From: Deltaproteobacteria bacterium
Lineage (GTDB): Bacteria > SAR324 > NAC60-12
Reading direction: 5' to 3'
NCBI GenBank assembly: GCA_002685535.1
Contig: NYXK01000122.1
Location: forward strand, 7,720-71,719
DNA length: 64,000 bases
The notes under the pieces were generated by a model. That model made no database searches, was not told the origin of the DNA, and saw only the letters and a program-made list of their open reading frames with translations. Positions within the stretch are counted from its first letter, which is position 1, and each line of letters starts with the position of its first letter. Shown one piece after another: positions 12,486 to 24,600 of the stretch. The position numbers and the translations under genes were made by a program.

Positions 12486-15400
12486 GGTCAGCTGACTGGT
12501 CGCGTCTTTCTGCCTGATTCTCGAAGATGAATCTGTTTTTAGCTGTTCATCTTCGAGTGGGTCTTCTGCATTTCACAATAAGATTATAATTTGATTCTGT
12601 CCCTCCACCATCCTCTTCAACTCAATCTTCTACAATTTCCTTCCCATCCTCGCGGCTGTGCTTGCCTTCCTCCTTGCACATTCTTCACCATCATGTCTTT
12701 CTACTGGACCTGCACAGATAGACCCCACAGACGGACCCATTTTCTGTCTTGCAGCGTTCAATCTGCAATTCAGTTTGCACTGCTTCAGTATTCCCAAGGA
12801 CAGTATTCTTCTTTAAGCTTCCAACTTGCTTCCCCTACTGCTCTCAGCACTTCTTCACACCAAATCCCACTCTGATACCTTCGCCGACGCTTGAACGGTT
12901 CAAACCTTCAAGCTCATTCAGCCCTAAGCATCTTCCACTGTCCTTGAAAGGCCGCTTGATCAAGCTTCTCCTCAATCGCACAAGACAAAAGAACATCGGC
13001 GCAGCTACAGTCTCAATTGTTCTCCGGGTGTGAAGTCGTTGATTTGACGCGCTCACCTCGAATTGCTACTTTCGCTTCGCCAGTCACTGCAGCTCGAAGC
13101 TGAACACCTCGAAATTTCACCGCCGATCCGCGACACAACAAACAGCTTCGAGGTGAGAACTCTGCTTCAGTTGTTCCCTCATGCTAGCAATTGAGATCTC
13201 TGGTAACTATCTCCAATCTGCTACCTTTGAGCACTGGCTGATCCAATTGAATGCAGAATTTGAGTCTACATCCTCCTTCCACTTTTCGTCAACGACTGCC
13301 CTGCGCTCAACATCATAGTCCAGCATGAGCTATCATTCTACCACAGAATCTGAGGAGCAGTTCTACTCCAAGCTATTTGCCTGAAGACAAGCTCTCGAGC
13401 TCCGGGGTCATGTACAAGCACCATAGCTGCACTCACTAAGAGAACCAACTACCTACCTTGGGATCACGTTGTAAGTCGCGATGTCTCTTCTGCAATCGTC
13501 TTCCCCGCCTCCCTATAGGCAGCTCTCTCAAGTAACTGCCGCCTTCTCAAGGCAAACTGGCCTAGATGATCTGCTTATTTGTAACTCATACACATTGGAA
13601 AGACTGCTAATCGTTGCCGCAGACTTTTCCGCAGCAATGCATCCCCGAGCCCTTCTTTGCAATATACGCTCGCAATCTCGCAGGGTATCAATCACGAAAA
13701 TGGCACTCACTCAGCATACGGCCCCGAAGCATACTCTCAGACTGTTAAGATGCAAAGAGCAGAAGGCGGGCGAAGTGAACCAACTTGATCATCAACAACG
13801 CCATCATTCAATACCATGATCTCCCTATGATTATCTTTCAACAACAGCAACATGGCTTCTGGCCGTAAGTCCAACACTTCCTCTGTTCTTCATCTGCTAA
13901 ACCATTACCAGAAATTTGACAATCGGATTGGCTACTTGAGTTCATCGAGCACACGATTGCGCTCCTGGCTTTGATCCGGACTTCATCCACTTGATCTTTC
14001 GGTAGATTCCCACAATCAGATCTGCAAAATTACTTTGAACAATAGGCTTACACCAATAACAGGTCGCTCTAGTCACCCTGGTCGATTTGGTAACATGGGT
14101 CTCGTCTTGCCACCTAGTTCAAGGTTTCTCAAAAGGGTGCTATCCGCATCAAGCCAATCAAGCATCTCGCGACTTCTGCTCGCTGTTGAAGCTCGTGGAT
14201 TTTGCTACGGACGAAGTAAGCCAGAACGGCGTCCTCACTACCACCACCACCACTACCACTTCAGCAACTGACTTGAACATTGCAGGCTTCCGATACATCG
14301 CGCCACATCTTTGAATATGACCAGTAATAACCGATGAATGTCCTGGCTCCCTCACACACCCAGTGAAGGACATGTGGCTCCCCAGAAGGAAAAACATGGC
14401 CATTCTTCATATTTGCAGCTTTGATTCGTTTCAGCGCACCTCCAAAGCTGTACACCGACCACCACCACACTTGGAACAACAGATCGACCTGGCTGATGAG
14501 GTTGACATTTCCGTTATCGAGAGGATGGAGAGTCCTAGCCACCTTGATGATGCAAGATTCCTTGTGCCAGATAAAGGGGGGGCTGGACTCCTCCATCCTG
14601 CCGGCAACGGAAATCTCAAGCCCAATCGCCAGGTCGATCTGCTACTCCCAGGCCCCCAGGACTGCGCCTCCTTCAAAAAGCATCAGGTAAGTATATCATT
14701 TCTCGGCTATTTAATTGCAGGGCTGATGAACCTGCAGACCGATACCCTCAGAGCCAGAACTTTACACGCTCCACGATGGCCCCTGCCTTCAGTCAAATGC
14801 CTGTCCTCAGAAACCTAGAGTTTCGCGACAAGGCTGGACACCGTCGATGAAACAATGAGTTCTTCGACGAATAGCTTGGAGATGGAAATAGTATCCGAGA
14901 CGGCCGAACTTTCGCAGATGAGCAAGATCAAAAACGTGCCTTGAGCGAGATGCAGGGTGTCTGCAGCGAACGCTTCCTGTATTTTAACCCACTCAGCGAC
15001 CTTGACTTGTGAGCATGTTCGGAATGCAGCAACCTTCCATGATACAATCAACAAGCTGAGCTCCAGATCAGCAAAGTTTGATTCGTCTGGAGCTCGCACG
15101 TTGATTATCTCAACCAGTCGCTGAGGACTCACCTCTACAGCCTGCAGCATATCCAAGTCTTGTAGCTCGCGAATGGACAAGATGCTGTTTGAGCTGTCAT
15201 ATAAAGCCTTTGCATTTTCGAGATGGCTGTCTCTATTACCGCTTTCGAGCGAAAGCGAAGATTGGAGATGAAGGATCTGTTTGATCCTTGACGGTCGCCT
15301 TCCGCCTGGCTTGAAGATTCATTGCTGTGCTGGGTCTGCTCTTGCGGAATGGGCCAACAAGTGGTGAAGCTTATGCTTAGAGGAGCTAAGTGCTTGTCTC

Positions 15401-16998
15401 GTTTGTTTCAATTCACCCGAACTTTCTTCCCTTGCTAAGTCCTCTACTCGTTAGCTAGTAGCCTTTTCTTCTTAGCCACTCCTCAAATATCTCCAGTATC
15501 CACGCCTAGCCCATGCAATCTTTATACTTCTGCGGATACCTACACGAAAGATGAGGAGGACGGCAATACCGGAGAAATACATGTGTTGATTGCACATTCA
15601 TTTAGGTCGACTCCAATCGACAGGCCGCGGCAGCATTCAAAATTTGACAATCTTGATACAGAAGATCAGGATCCTCAATCGTCAAAACTCGAAAGTGACT
15701 GCCTGAAGGAAGGTGTCCATCAGTGGCATACTTCCTAAGGCTGGCGCTGCTGGCCGTTCCCATCTTCCTCCAGGAGATCTGTGTCGCTCGGGACTCGATG
15801 AGTGGTTGGAGTTGATCTGCCAGTCCTTAATCAGTCAGCCCGCTGCCAGGCTCAGCTTTTTGCCTTAATCGAGTCGCCCCACCGAGTCTCTTGTGGTGTA
15901 TTGTTTGTTGATGCAGCAGGGGCTGGTGAAAGCTCTGCACATTCCGACGAGGGCTTTGAACGGGGACATCTCTTGGCAGCCATCGGGTGATACGAACACA
16001 GGTAAGGAGCATCTCCGCTCGGAAGCAACAGTATATTGATATCTCATAGGACTTGTTGACGGGCTAGAACGAAACGTGGTACCTCACGAGGAAATTCTCA
16101 AGCTCGAGAGGAGTGGTGATCGAATATGGAATACCTGTCGAGAACGATTTCAACGAAGCACCACAGAAGAGCGACTGGTAAGTATTAAATCGTCCCTCCC
16201 TGTTCTTCCTCTTGTGCTGATCCTACTCCAGAAACACAGTGCTAAAGCATGAGATCCTGAGATCCAATACAAGTTCCGCGCTACGTCGCTTCTATCACGA
16301 GCTATTCTCGAAATGGCTTTTGGCAGTCCTGGTGGCAGAGCTAGAGCCTCTATACTCTCCCTATGTACTCCTACTCACCTGGAACCTTTCCCTGTTTCAG
16401 TCCTCAAAGTTCTCATTTGGGTATTTGCTACTACCACCAAGATCTGCACTCGAGGTCGCTCTACCTGGGATCTTCGTCTGACGAGCCGGCGGGGAACGGC
16501 GTGCGGTACCATTCCCAGCTTGCCAATGACCAAACTATTGCAAGAAGCAACCAACGTTTGAAAGAGGAGGCAGGGCTGGGTTAGATGGATGGTTCCTCTC
16601 CTGAATCAAAGAATGAGGGTCAGATATGTTGTACTGGTACTTGAAGGTGGCAAGTTGTGTACAATTGCTTGTGGACAGATGTCTGAGGTCTGTAGCACCG
16701 CAAAATCCGAAACAATGACCATTTAATGATATGACTTCCCGGAATTTCTAACCTGGTATCGATGACGGGCCCGGCTCTTTTCTAGGTCGTGATGCGTTCG
16801 TTGACGACCTAGAACTTCCTATCTAAGCGACACCACGTGACATTCTCAGCACCTATTCCCAAAGATATCCACCCTACTAGCCTTGATAGACCTTTGAACT
16901 GGAGTAGCAGTACCACATCTCTCCAAAGCGATCATGAATACTGCTGATTAGTATCGGGTACTGAAAAGTCAAGACTCGGTCCCGAACTGACTCACTTC
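12486..16998. other. 4.5 kb without a confident gene; coding-like debris at about 13.85-16.6 kb
   Basis: 12.5-13.8 kb is CT-rich and looks like UTR or spacer. From 13,853 the plus strand shows fragments that look like eroded coding sequence but do not join: MASG before a GTAAGT; a frame opening VALVTLVDLVTWVSS at 14,061 with a good branch and acceptor near 14,287; an acidic stretch EQQIDLADEVDISVIERME near 14,475; and a short exon-like segment at 16,051-16,167 (GLVDGLERNVV then RSTTEERL before GTAAGT). On the minus strand 14,815-15,265 is also open and protein-like (RELQDLDMLQAVEVSPQRL). No frame survives more than about 150 codons. It may be a relic of a large helical fungal gene. No family assigned. 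Confidence 0.35.
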
Positions 16999-17795
16999 TC
17001 ATCCTTCCGCCGCACTTGATCCTTCATCCTCCGTTGCCACATACCCTGTAAAGTCTTCTTCAGACAATTTCCATTCACCATTCTCCAGCACAATATCCGC
17101 AGTGTCATATACCGGACCTTGAAAGTCTCCTCCTGGCACTCTAGGCGGAGAGGGATTCTCCTCTATTCTGCGCTTAACAGCATCCCAATCTGTGAGCTTG
17201 GACAACCGTTTCTCGTATTCATCATGACCATCGTCAGAGTCTCCCGCATAGTCAGACCCAGTGTCCTCGTGATTTCGAGTTACACCGAGTCCATCCCAGA
17301 TACTGTTGGTTTGTTGCTCGAGGTCATATCTGTCTTCAATCTGCCACCAGAGACGGCGATATTTCGATAGGTCGGCTTGGGTGAGAGTCATGGGATCATA
17401 AGCCTCCATATGTTAGTAGAGAGTGTTAAGGGCGTGATGGGCACGACGGGATTTGATATGGGGGCCAGGGCCGCGGTGATCAGTCAGGCACTTGGAACAT
17501 TCGACCTGTGGCATTAAGTGTGAGCCGATGAAATTCAGCTGGCGATCAAGGAACTATCAATATCAAACATTGATCCTTGGTGATAACTTACATTGAACAA
17601 GAATATCCAATCAGCGCCATTACGGATTTTGCTCCCATTATACATGTCCTCCCATGTCTCATACACCTAAAAGAGAGGTGTTGTGGCATCTGCTCCGAGC
17701 AGCCCAGCCATCATGACTCGGAGACGTGGCTTTAAGACCGGAGATGGTGTTCGGTTCGGTCGCGTTGGCGGGGACAGGGGACGTTTCGGAGGCAT
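16999..17795 (-). pseudogene. Unrecognised gene with two in-frame stops (or short 136-residue gene from 17409)
   Basis: From ATG 17795 (MPPKRPLSPPTRPN) one frame reads 42 codons, then TAG (17669-17667), then VYETWEDMYNGSKIRNGADW to a GTAAGT at 17591. A good acceptor at 17506 continues in phase with VECSKCLTDHRGPGPHIK, then TAA (17415-17413), then HMEAYDPMTLTQADL and an acidic C-terminus of 136 residues. Both stops fit former CAG/CAA (Gln). Caveats: a TACTAAC plus downstream AG at 17400 could be a real intron end, joining FLFN directly to AYDPMT in phase, and CTCTTTTAG before VYETW is a good acceptor without a good donor. So either the gene is broken or its 5' structure is unusual. No domain recognised; CxxC is the only notable motif. 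Confidence 0.5.
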
Positions 17796-18556
17796 CTTCG
17801 TCGGCTTGGAAGACAGAACGGTCGCGAGTGAGTTTTAGAATGGAGGTTTCGAGCGTCAAGGGCTACGTGGGTAAATACATAGATTTACGAAGACCGGTGG
17901 CCAGTACATCGATGTAATCGACAAAAAACTCATTGTTATGCATTGCGGACGCAGACAGCCAGCAGAGTGGCAAAAGGCAACGATTGTCTGAAAGAAATAG
18001 TTCGCCTGGTTTATCCTGTGGAAGATTTTATTATCTTTCCAAGAACAGCCCTCTTTCGCGAAGCTACGGTCCCCTTCTATTTCATTATCCACCCACACGG
18101 GGGCCCTGAGGCAACCTAGTGTAAACGAGAGAAGATGAGTATATTCCTTCTCTATCAATGATTCGATGAAGGACTCTCTGGTCCCATTCAACAGTCGAGA
18201 GGAGCGCCTGCTGTTTTCTCGGTTTACAAGGGGTACGAACCTCACTGCGGCTTCTGTGAAGCCGAAAGGCGCTCGTAGGACAGACATACGATGAGGAGTG
18301 ACCTTAAGTGATAAATGCGTACCGTGCTGGCGAATGTGGTAGTCCATGGATGCAACGACACACATGTATTGCAATTTAGATCGAGATTATTTCATTTACA
18401 TAAGTACCAAGTCCTGTAGAGACTGCTGCAGTCAGTGATTACCACAAGACCGTAATGCTTGCACACAAGAAAGGAGAATCCCGAATTGTGTCTTGCTCCC
18501 TCCCAGCACCTTGCCAGGATAAGAAACCATCGTCCACATGTCATTTCATGCCCAAA
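17796..18556. other. Intergenic stretch, no supported gene
   Basis: A 172-codon minus-strand frame spans 17856-18374, but it opens with TTG and shows no family features or splice structure. I treat it as chance. Confidence 0.5.
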
Positions 18557-19260
18557 TCAAGCCCCCTCCCAGAACGTGGACGTGAATATAGCAACTCTCA
18601 GCGGTATGACGCATTGAGAGGAAGACCCTGTATAAAGTCAGTCCGGTTCACAGACAACGAGCCGCCGTAAACAACTTACATTGGATGGAACGACAGGTTA
18701 GTCCCGCGGCACAGCTTCTACAGCCATTTGGAGCAGGGTTCCAGAGACCGCAAGAGCCACCTTCGCCAAGTGGGCAGGATGCTGCCGCCGTGGTGGCAGG
18801 TGGTGTTGCTGTTACGGTAACGGTCCGTGTGCTCGTGCTTGTGCTCTTGGAAGTTGTGGGCTGAGAGTGGGCACCAACGTTAGTTTCGATCCTGCGATCA
18901 AGAAATAGTATGACTGCAAGAAACTCACAGGCTTCCCTGACGCAGTCACGGTGACTATTGAGGTTGAGGTCGTCAGAGGGGTCACTAAGGACTGCGGCGA
19001 AGATCAAGAATGATGGCTGTAGGATCCCGGAAACATACCAGTCACAGTCACGATAGTGATAGTATTTAGAAATTCGTCAGAAAAGAGCTGCCTTGCTTGG
19101 GGCTTAGTACCTACTGGTGACAGTGACAACCACTTGCTGAAACAAGCAATCTCCATGTTAGCACCCATGACAAACTCCCTAGTGATCTAGAACGACGAAC
19201 GCTAGATACGAAGCCGAAAAACGCAAGAACTGAAGCAGCTACAAGACTAGAGAACTGCAT
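18557..19260 (-). CDS. Secreted Thr/Val-rich, Cys-containing protein
   Basis: ATG 19260 starts a signal peptide (MQFSSLVAASVLAFFGFVSS). Downstream lie short exon-like segments of alternating Val/Thr: QVVVTVTS; NTIT with IVTVT; SLVTPLTTSTSIVTVTASGK (18991-18929); a longer exon 18860-18680 with STSTSTRTVTVTATPP then CPLGEGGSCGLW and CRSCAAGLTCRS; and a last exon 18627-18557 (WSSSQCVIPLR). The three 3' exons join in phase to TGA at 18557. The 5' exon chain is not resolved, because no combination of the small exons I tried closes in phase. The Cys pattern resembles small secreted or cell-wall proteins. Likely extracellular; function unknown. Confidence 0.55.
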
Positions 19261-21692
19261 AACGATTTCGAGTCTTGAAAAGCTTGGTATGTAAGGAGAC
19301 TTGAGATTCCGAGGTTTCAAGCGAAGTCTTAAGAACACGACATCAAAAGTCCTGGGGTCGAACGTCTCGACATATAGCACCAAACTAGAAACATCTGATC
19401 TTCAATCCTCCCGGTGCCATCCGCCGACAAGCAATCACCGATACTGCCTATTACAGGCAGTATCCAGTTTTGTTTCTTCCAATTAACATCCAATCAAATT
19501 CTGATATAGTTGTCGGGCCCTACGAGCGGGAAGCTGGCTAAACAAACAAAACACGGCCCGTATACTCAAATACATCCCTGCTCGCTTCAGAAAGAGCGGT
19601 TACACATGGAGATCATATATAAGATGCAATCAACTTTCCAAGGGTGAATTCTGGATCTGTCACTTGAATGCTTATTGCATACCCGGCATATATTGGAATA
19701 TGGTAATGTGGGGTATCTTGTGTAACTACTAAGCTGCCATGGACGATAGGGACGAGAAGTCTATCCGGTCCTCTGTAGAATCGATGTTCAATACATAATG
19801 TTATATATTAACGTTCAGCAAATGCAAAGGTCCTGGAGGTCCAATTATAGCGTGCAAATGCTGATAAAGCCCTCTCGTCGACCATTGGAAGCCTTTTGGG
19901 GGAGCGACCGGAGCTTCAGCTGCCGTTGGGGAAGTCAAGAGTCAGATATATGATTACAAACTAGTTGACGGTAATGCTTTTACTGCATGAAGTTAAAGTG
20001 TTAGTGGTTTCGAGTATGCTATCTTGTATCTTGCCTGGCAAATACTGGACTTGTTTAGGAGTCAAAAGCTGATATTCGGGAGCTATGAAGTCGGGTGTGA
20101 TTCTTATATCAAAGCGAGGTCCCTCGATTCTAGTTGCTCCCGTCACTTTGATGGCCTCTGGGCATGTTCTCAAATACTATTGGACAGCCGTATCAAGACC
20201 CAATGAAACCAGGTCCCCTAGACCTCCGAATTCGCTCAAAAATAGAGTCTGTTAGCAATCGTCTACTACCTACAGGAAAGAGGTTGCTGGATCCGATCAT
20301 GGCGTAGGATCAGCCAAGGAGGGGTACATCACTAGAATCATACGAGAATCAAAAAGAGGAAGAATCTAGAGAAGAGATATCGTTAATTGATATATGCAGA
20401 CATAAGCGCACGTTTTGTACAAAGAAGCGGGACATCGTATGAGAGATTTCAATGCCACTGTGGATATCAAATCTTCCGCTGTATTGATGTCAAGGTTCTT
20501 GAACTCTCACGCTCGAAGTGGTGATCGAAGGCGATCTTGCATCACGTGTTTGGTCCATATTGGGACGACCTAGCTTGTGCCTCTCTCGCACGGCCGACCT
20601 CTGACTCGGTAGCCTTGAAGTTTATATCTTTCGAGCAATATCCTCGAATTGGAAACTCAATATGCAAAGGTACCGTGGGAATTGCCCGGTCCCACCGGCT
20701 TTACCAAACAGTTAGATACGATTCCGTCAGCGGTTGTAGTGGTTCAGCTATCGGACAGCCATGAATCAGTCACCAGCCACATCGAGTATCTAGTCCTAAT
20801 GACTTATCGCAATGAGCCACGTTCATTCGGGCTGAACTCGGATGCAGATAAATGAGCCGAAAATGACTTCGGGCCAGATGCGGAGGCCTTGTTGATGATC
20901 ACAAACGATGCCTCAATCTTTGAACGGTGAAAGTAACGGTCCCTAGTGCAGCCTGACGTATGCCACAGTGTCAATGGCGTTGCGCCATAAAATCAATAGA
21001 GTTTGTTGGCTTGTTGATTATTTGATGGCTCGCATCTTTGGCATTCATTAGTCTCAGGGGAACCGCGAGCCGGTCCCAGACACTAGCCGACTTTGAGCTG
21101 CAGTCCCCTCGACCCCGCGGCAAGAGCCTGGTTCCTGCACTAGCTGAGAAGTAAATAAAAGCCGTTTGCTTGGGTCACATCGAATTGGGATGTGCTCGGA
21201 TCCCCCTGTTCCGAATTGGGAAATAGAGCTGTTATCTTCGAGTCCGAGCGCATGCTTTTCCCCAAAACTCTCGAGCTCGACAGGCCCCATCGACAGGACG
21301 AGGCAGAAATAAAGTTCAGCTATATGACGGGTTCTCCCCCCATTGATAGTTGTTTTGTTGGTTTTCCCAAAGGCAACCCAGCTTTCCCGGGTTGTCCTGG
21401 CTATTGCTTAGTGGAGATTCATATTTCTTTCTGAAAATGGCTTGGCTGCCAGTGATGTCAGGAAATGATAGACACAAGGTGGCGCGAGCAGCGCGAGAGC
21501 CCATGAATAAGTCCCGTAATTATCAGAGACTGGCCCTGAGGAGGTCCCATTTATATGCACAACATGATCGAGTAGATCATTCCTGTATCATAAAGTTAAC
21601 TCCCGATCATTTTACATGACAATTTTTGGGATCTTACTTTTGATGTCTGTTTTCCCCACGACAATCTACCTTCAACCTCCTTCTAGACCTCA
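19261..21692. other. 2.4 kb intergenic stretch, no supported gene
   Basis: Only short overlapping frames are present on both strands. It includes the upstream region of the phytochrome gene. I see no repeats, RNA genes or mobile-element motifs. Confidence 0.5.
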
Positions 21693-24600
21693 ATGCGTTC
21701 CGTTCGAGGCCTTCTAAAGCGTAAGAAGAGCTCTCAAAAGATGAACGAAGAATCATCGAACGCGAGAAGCGCCGCGTCGACGTCTTCCAGAGACTTAGGT
21801 TCAGCGGAACGAGTTTTCCCCATTCGTAACTTGAGGAGCAATGTAGATCTATACCACCAGGCCTCTGCCGACTCGAACAGTATCAGAGAAGGTGTGGTCG
21901 CAACTGTATGTTTCAACCCTGGTATAGCTTTTAGAAAGAAGAACATCAGCTCACACACAGATAGGCGCAACCGAGACCTGAATCCTACAGAACAGAACAC
22001 TATCGTATAGCTCCATCGGTCGCAAGTGACGGTTCCAGGACTCCGAGACAATCAAGTAGTGGGGGTTCCATATCTGGCGCAGGATCACCACGAATATCAG
22101 CAAGATCGCAATTTGTTTCGTCGAAGTCAGGGCCTCCCAGCGTACTGCAGAGCATTGATCCAGATATGGAGCAGTACAGAAACATACCTGGGTACCGCCG
22201 GTGTGAAGATGAGGTATGCTATCCAACTCTTCCATATATGTATCCAGATTCAAGATGCTAATTCTGGATCTGCCAGCCAATCCACACACCGGGCGCCATT
22301 CAGAGTTTCGGCGCAGTCATCGGACTGAAATACAACGATCTCGGTGATCTTCAAGTTCGAATCGCAAGTGAAAACAGTCGTAAGATCTTAGGATGTGGTC
22401 CTGAACAACTGTTTGCCCTCACATCGTTCCTCGATGTCCTCAAAGACGAGATCCGCGACGAAATGGTCGCTCGTGTGAACCACACTCTACATGCCGGCGC
22501 TAAAGCACAAGAGGAGACCCGTTTGGATGTCTTCAAGATAATTCTCACCTTCCCATATGAACCTGAGATTCGGCTCTGGTGCGCGATCCATTTGGCACCG
22601 AAACCAGAAGGTCTCATCATCTGCGAGTTCGAGGAATATCTAGATGCATTCTTTCTGAAAGATATTCGAGCTACCAAGATGCTTCCAGAAACTCCGATCA
22701 GTTCTATGGAAGTCACGCCTGAAGAGTTGAAGAAGAGTACAACTTCGAAAAGTCAACCTTTACCGGTAATTGAAGTGGCGCGGCAGAGGAAAAATAAGGA
22801 GTTTTCTTCTTTGGATTTGTTCAATGCACTGGCTCAGGCCCAAAAACAGATCACGAATTGCTCTACTGTGCATGAACTCCAAGAGGTTGTCGTGGGACTT
22901 GTCGCCGAGTTGACGGGGTTTCACCGAGTCATGTTCTACAGATTTGACTCACAGAAGAATGGTCGTATAGATGCCGAACTGCTAAATCCAAAAGCTAGCA
23001 CTGATGTTTGGCTCGGTATGTTTTCAATAATTCAGATTGGTTGAGTATGCGTCAATATTGACTTGTTTTTAGGTTTGAACTACCCCGCTTCTGATATTCC
23101 AAAACAGGCTCGAAATTTGTAGGTGTCATTCGTGGACCCAACCCGTCACTTCAATTCCGTCTGCAATCAGCATGCACTCTATTTACTCTTGATGATTTTG
23201 AGCAAATGCGCTGACTCCCCGACCATCAGGTATATCATCAATCGTATTCGTCTCCTGGTTGATCGTGAAGCAGAGACCTCAAGACTTGTTAGTCCCCTTA
23301 TATTCAGTCAGCATTTCTCAAGCTAATCATCAGCAGGTTTGCCGGGAGGCATCGGATTCAGAGAGTCCCCTCGACCTGACTCATGCTTATTTAAGAGCCA
23401 TGTCTCCAGTTCACAACAAATACTTGGCAAATATGGGTGTTCGATCAACGATGTCCGTTTCGATTGTCATTAACAACGACCTCTGGGGCCTGATCGCTTG
23501 CCACGGATATGGTGACATTGGTATCAGAGTCTCGCTTCCAATCCGCGAGCTTTGCCGGAGTATCGTGAGCAAAATAGTACCCTTCCTGATCTCTGCATTT
23601 TTTGACAACCATGATAGGGCGAATGTGCTGCATCTAGAATCCAACAAATCCTCATGCAACAGCGAATTGACGCACGTCGAGCGCCTACTGCTACTTCATC
23701 TTCCCAACACAACGCAAGTTTCATCGCCGCCTCCTCCAGCGATCTCCTCAAACTCGTCGAAGCAGACTTTGCACTCCTCAGTATCGACGATGATGCCCGT
23801 GCTATTGGTCGCCTAGATCCGTATCCCGAAGCAATTGCCATCACTTCGTATTTGCAGACGTGCAAGTTCACCGAGATCAAGTCTAGTGATAATATCAATC
23901 GCGACTTTCCGCTAATATCGCAAAGACATGAAATTAAGACCATAGCAGGTCTGCTGCTAATTCCGTTGAATTTTGGCGGTGGAAACGATTTCTTGGTATT
24001 TCTCAGGAAGGGCCAGATGAAGCAGGTTAAGTGGGCAGGGTAAGGCGTTTGTTTACTTACTCGTCGCAAAACGTGCAGTTACGTGCTTTCCCATCCCCTG
24101 CGAGGCTACCCGAAGCTTGTAGCATAAATGGTCACTGCTAAAATCTGAGATTACAGAAATCCACATGCGAAGAAGTACCAGGCAGGAAGCGAGTATCTCG
24201 AACCGAGGGCTAGTTTTGCACGATGGGTGGAGACCATCAGTGGAACGAGTCAAGAGTGGACTGATGACCAGCGTATGTTCGGCTTCCGTCCCACAGATTA
24301 ATCACAACTCATAAATGTGTAGTTGACACCGCATCCGTTCTGGGCTTGCTGTATGGCCGTTTCATTGAAGTATGGCGACAGTAGGGATCTGTAAAGCAAA
24401 GCAGCCAATTGACACAGATCCGAGCATCCTCGCGCGAATGTAAGAATCGATCACAAACTTTCGGGAATATATCTGACATACGTGCAGTACGAACGCCGCT
24501 CAATGCAATCGTCAATTATCTGGAGATGGCGCTGGAAAATCAAGTTGACGACAAGACCAGGCATATCCTCGATCGAGCACAAGATGCTTCCACATCTCTG

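Noticed and set aside
14240-14262. Short ACC trinucleotide run as a microsatellite of interest
   Set aside because: Only a few units, imperfect, and within an interval with no supported gene.
17856-18374. 172-codon minus-strand frame
   Set aside because: It begins with TTG, no family is recognised, and it is not joined in phase to neighbouring exons.
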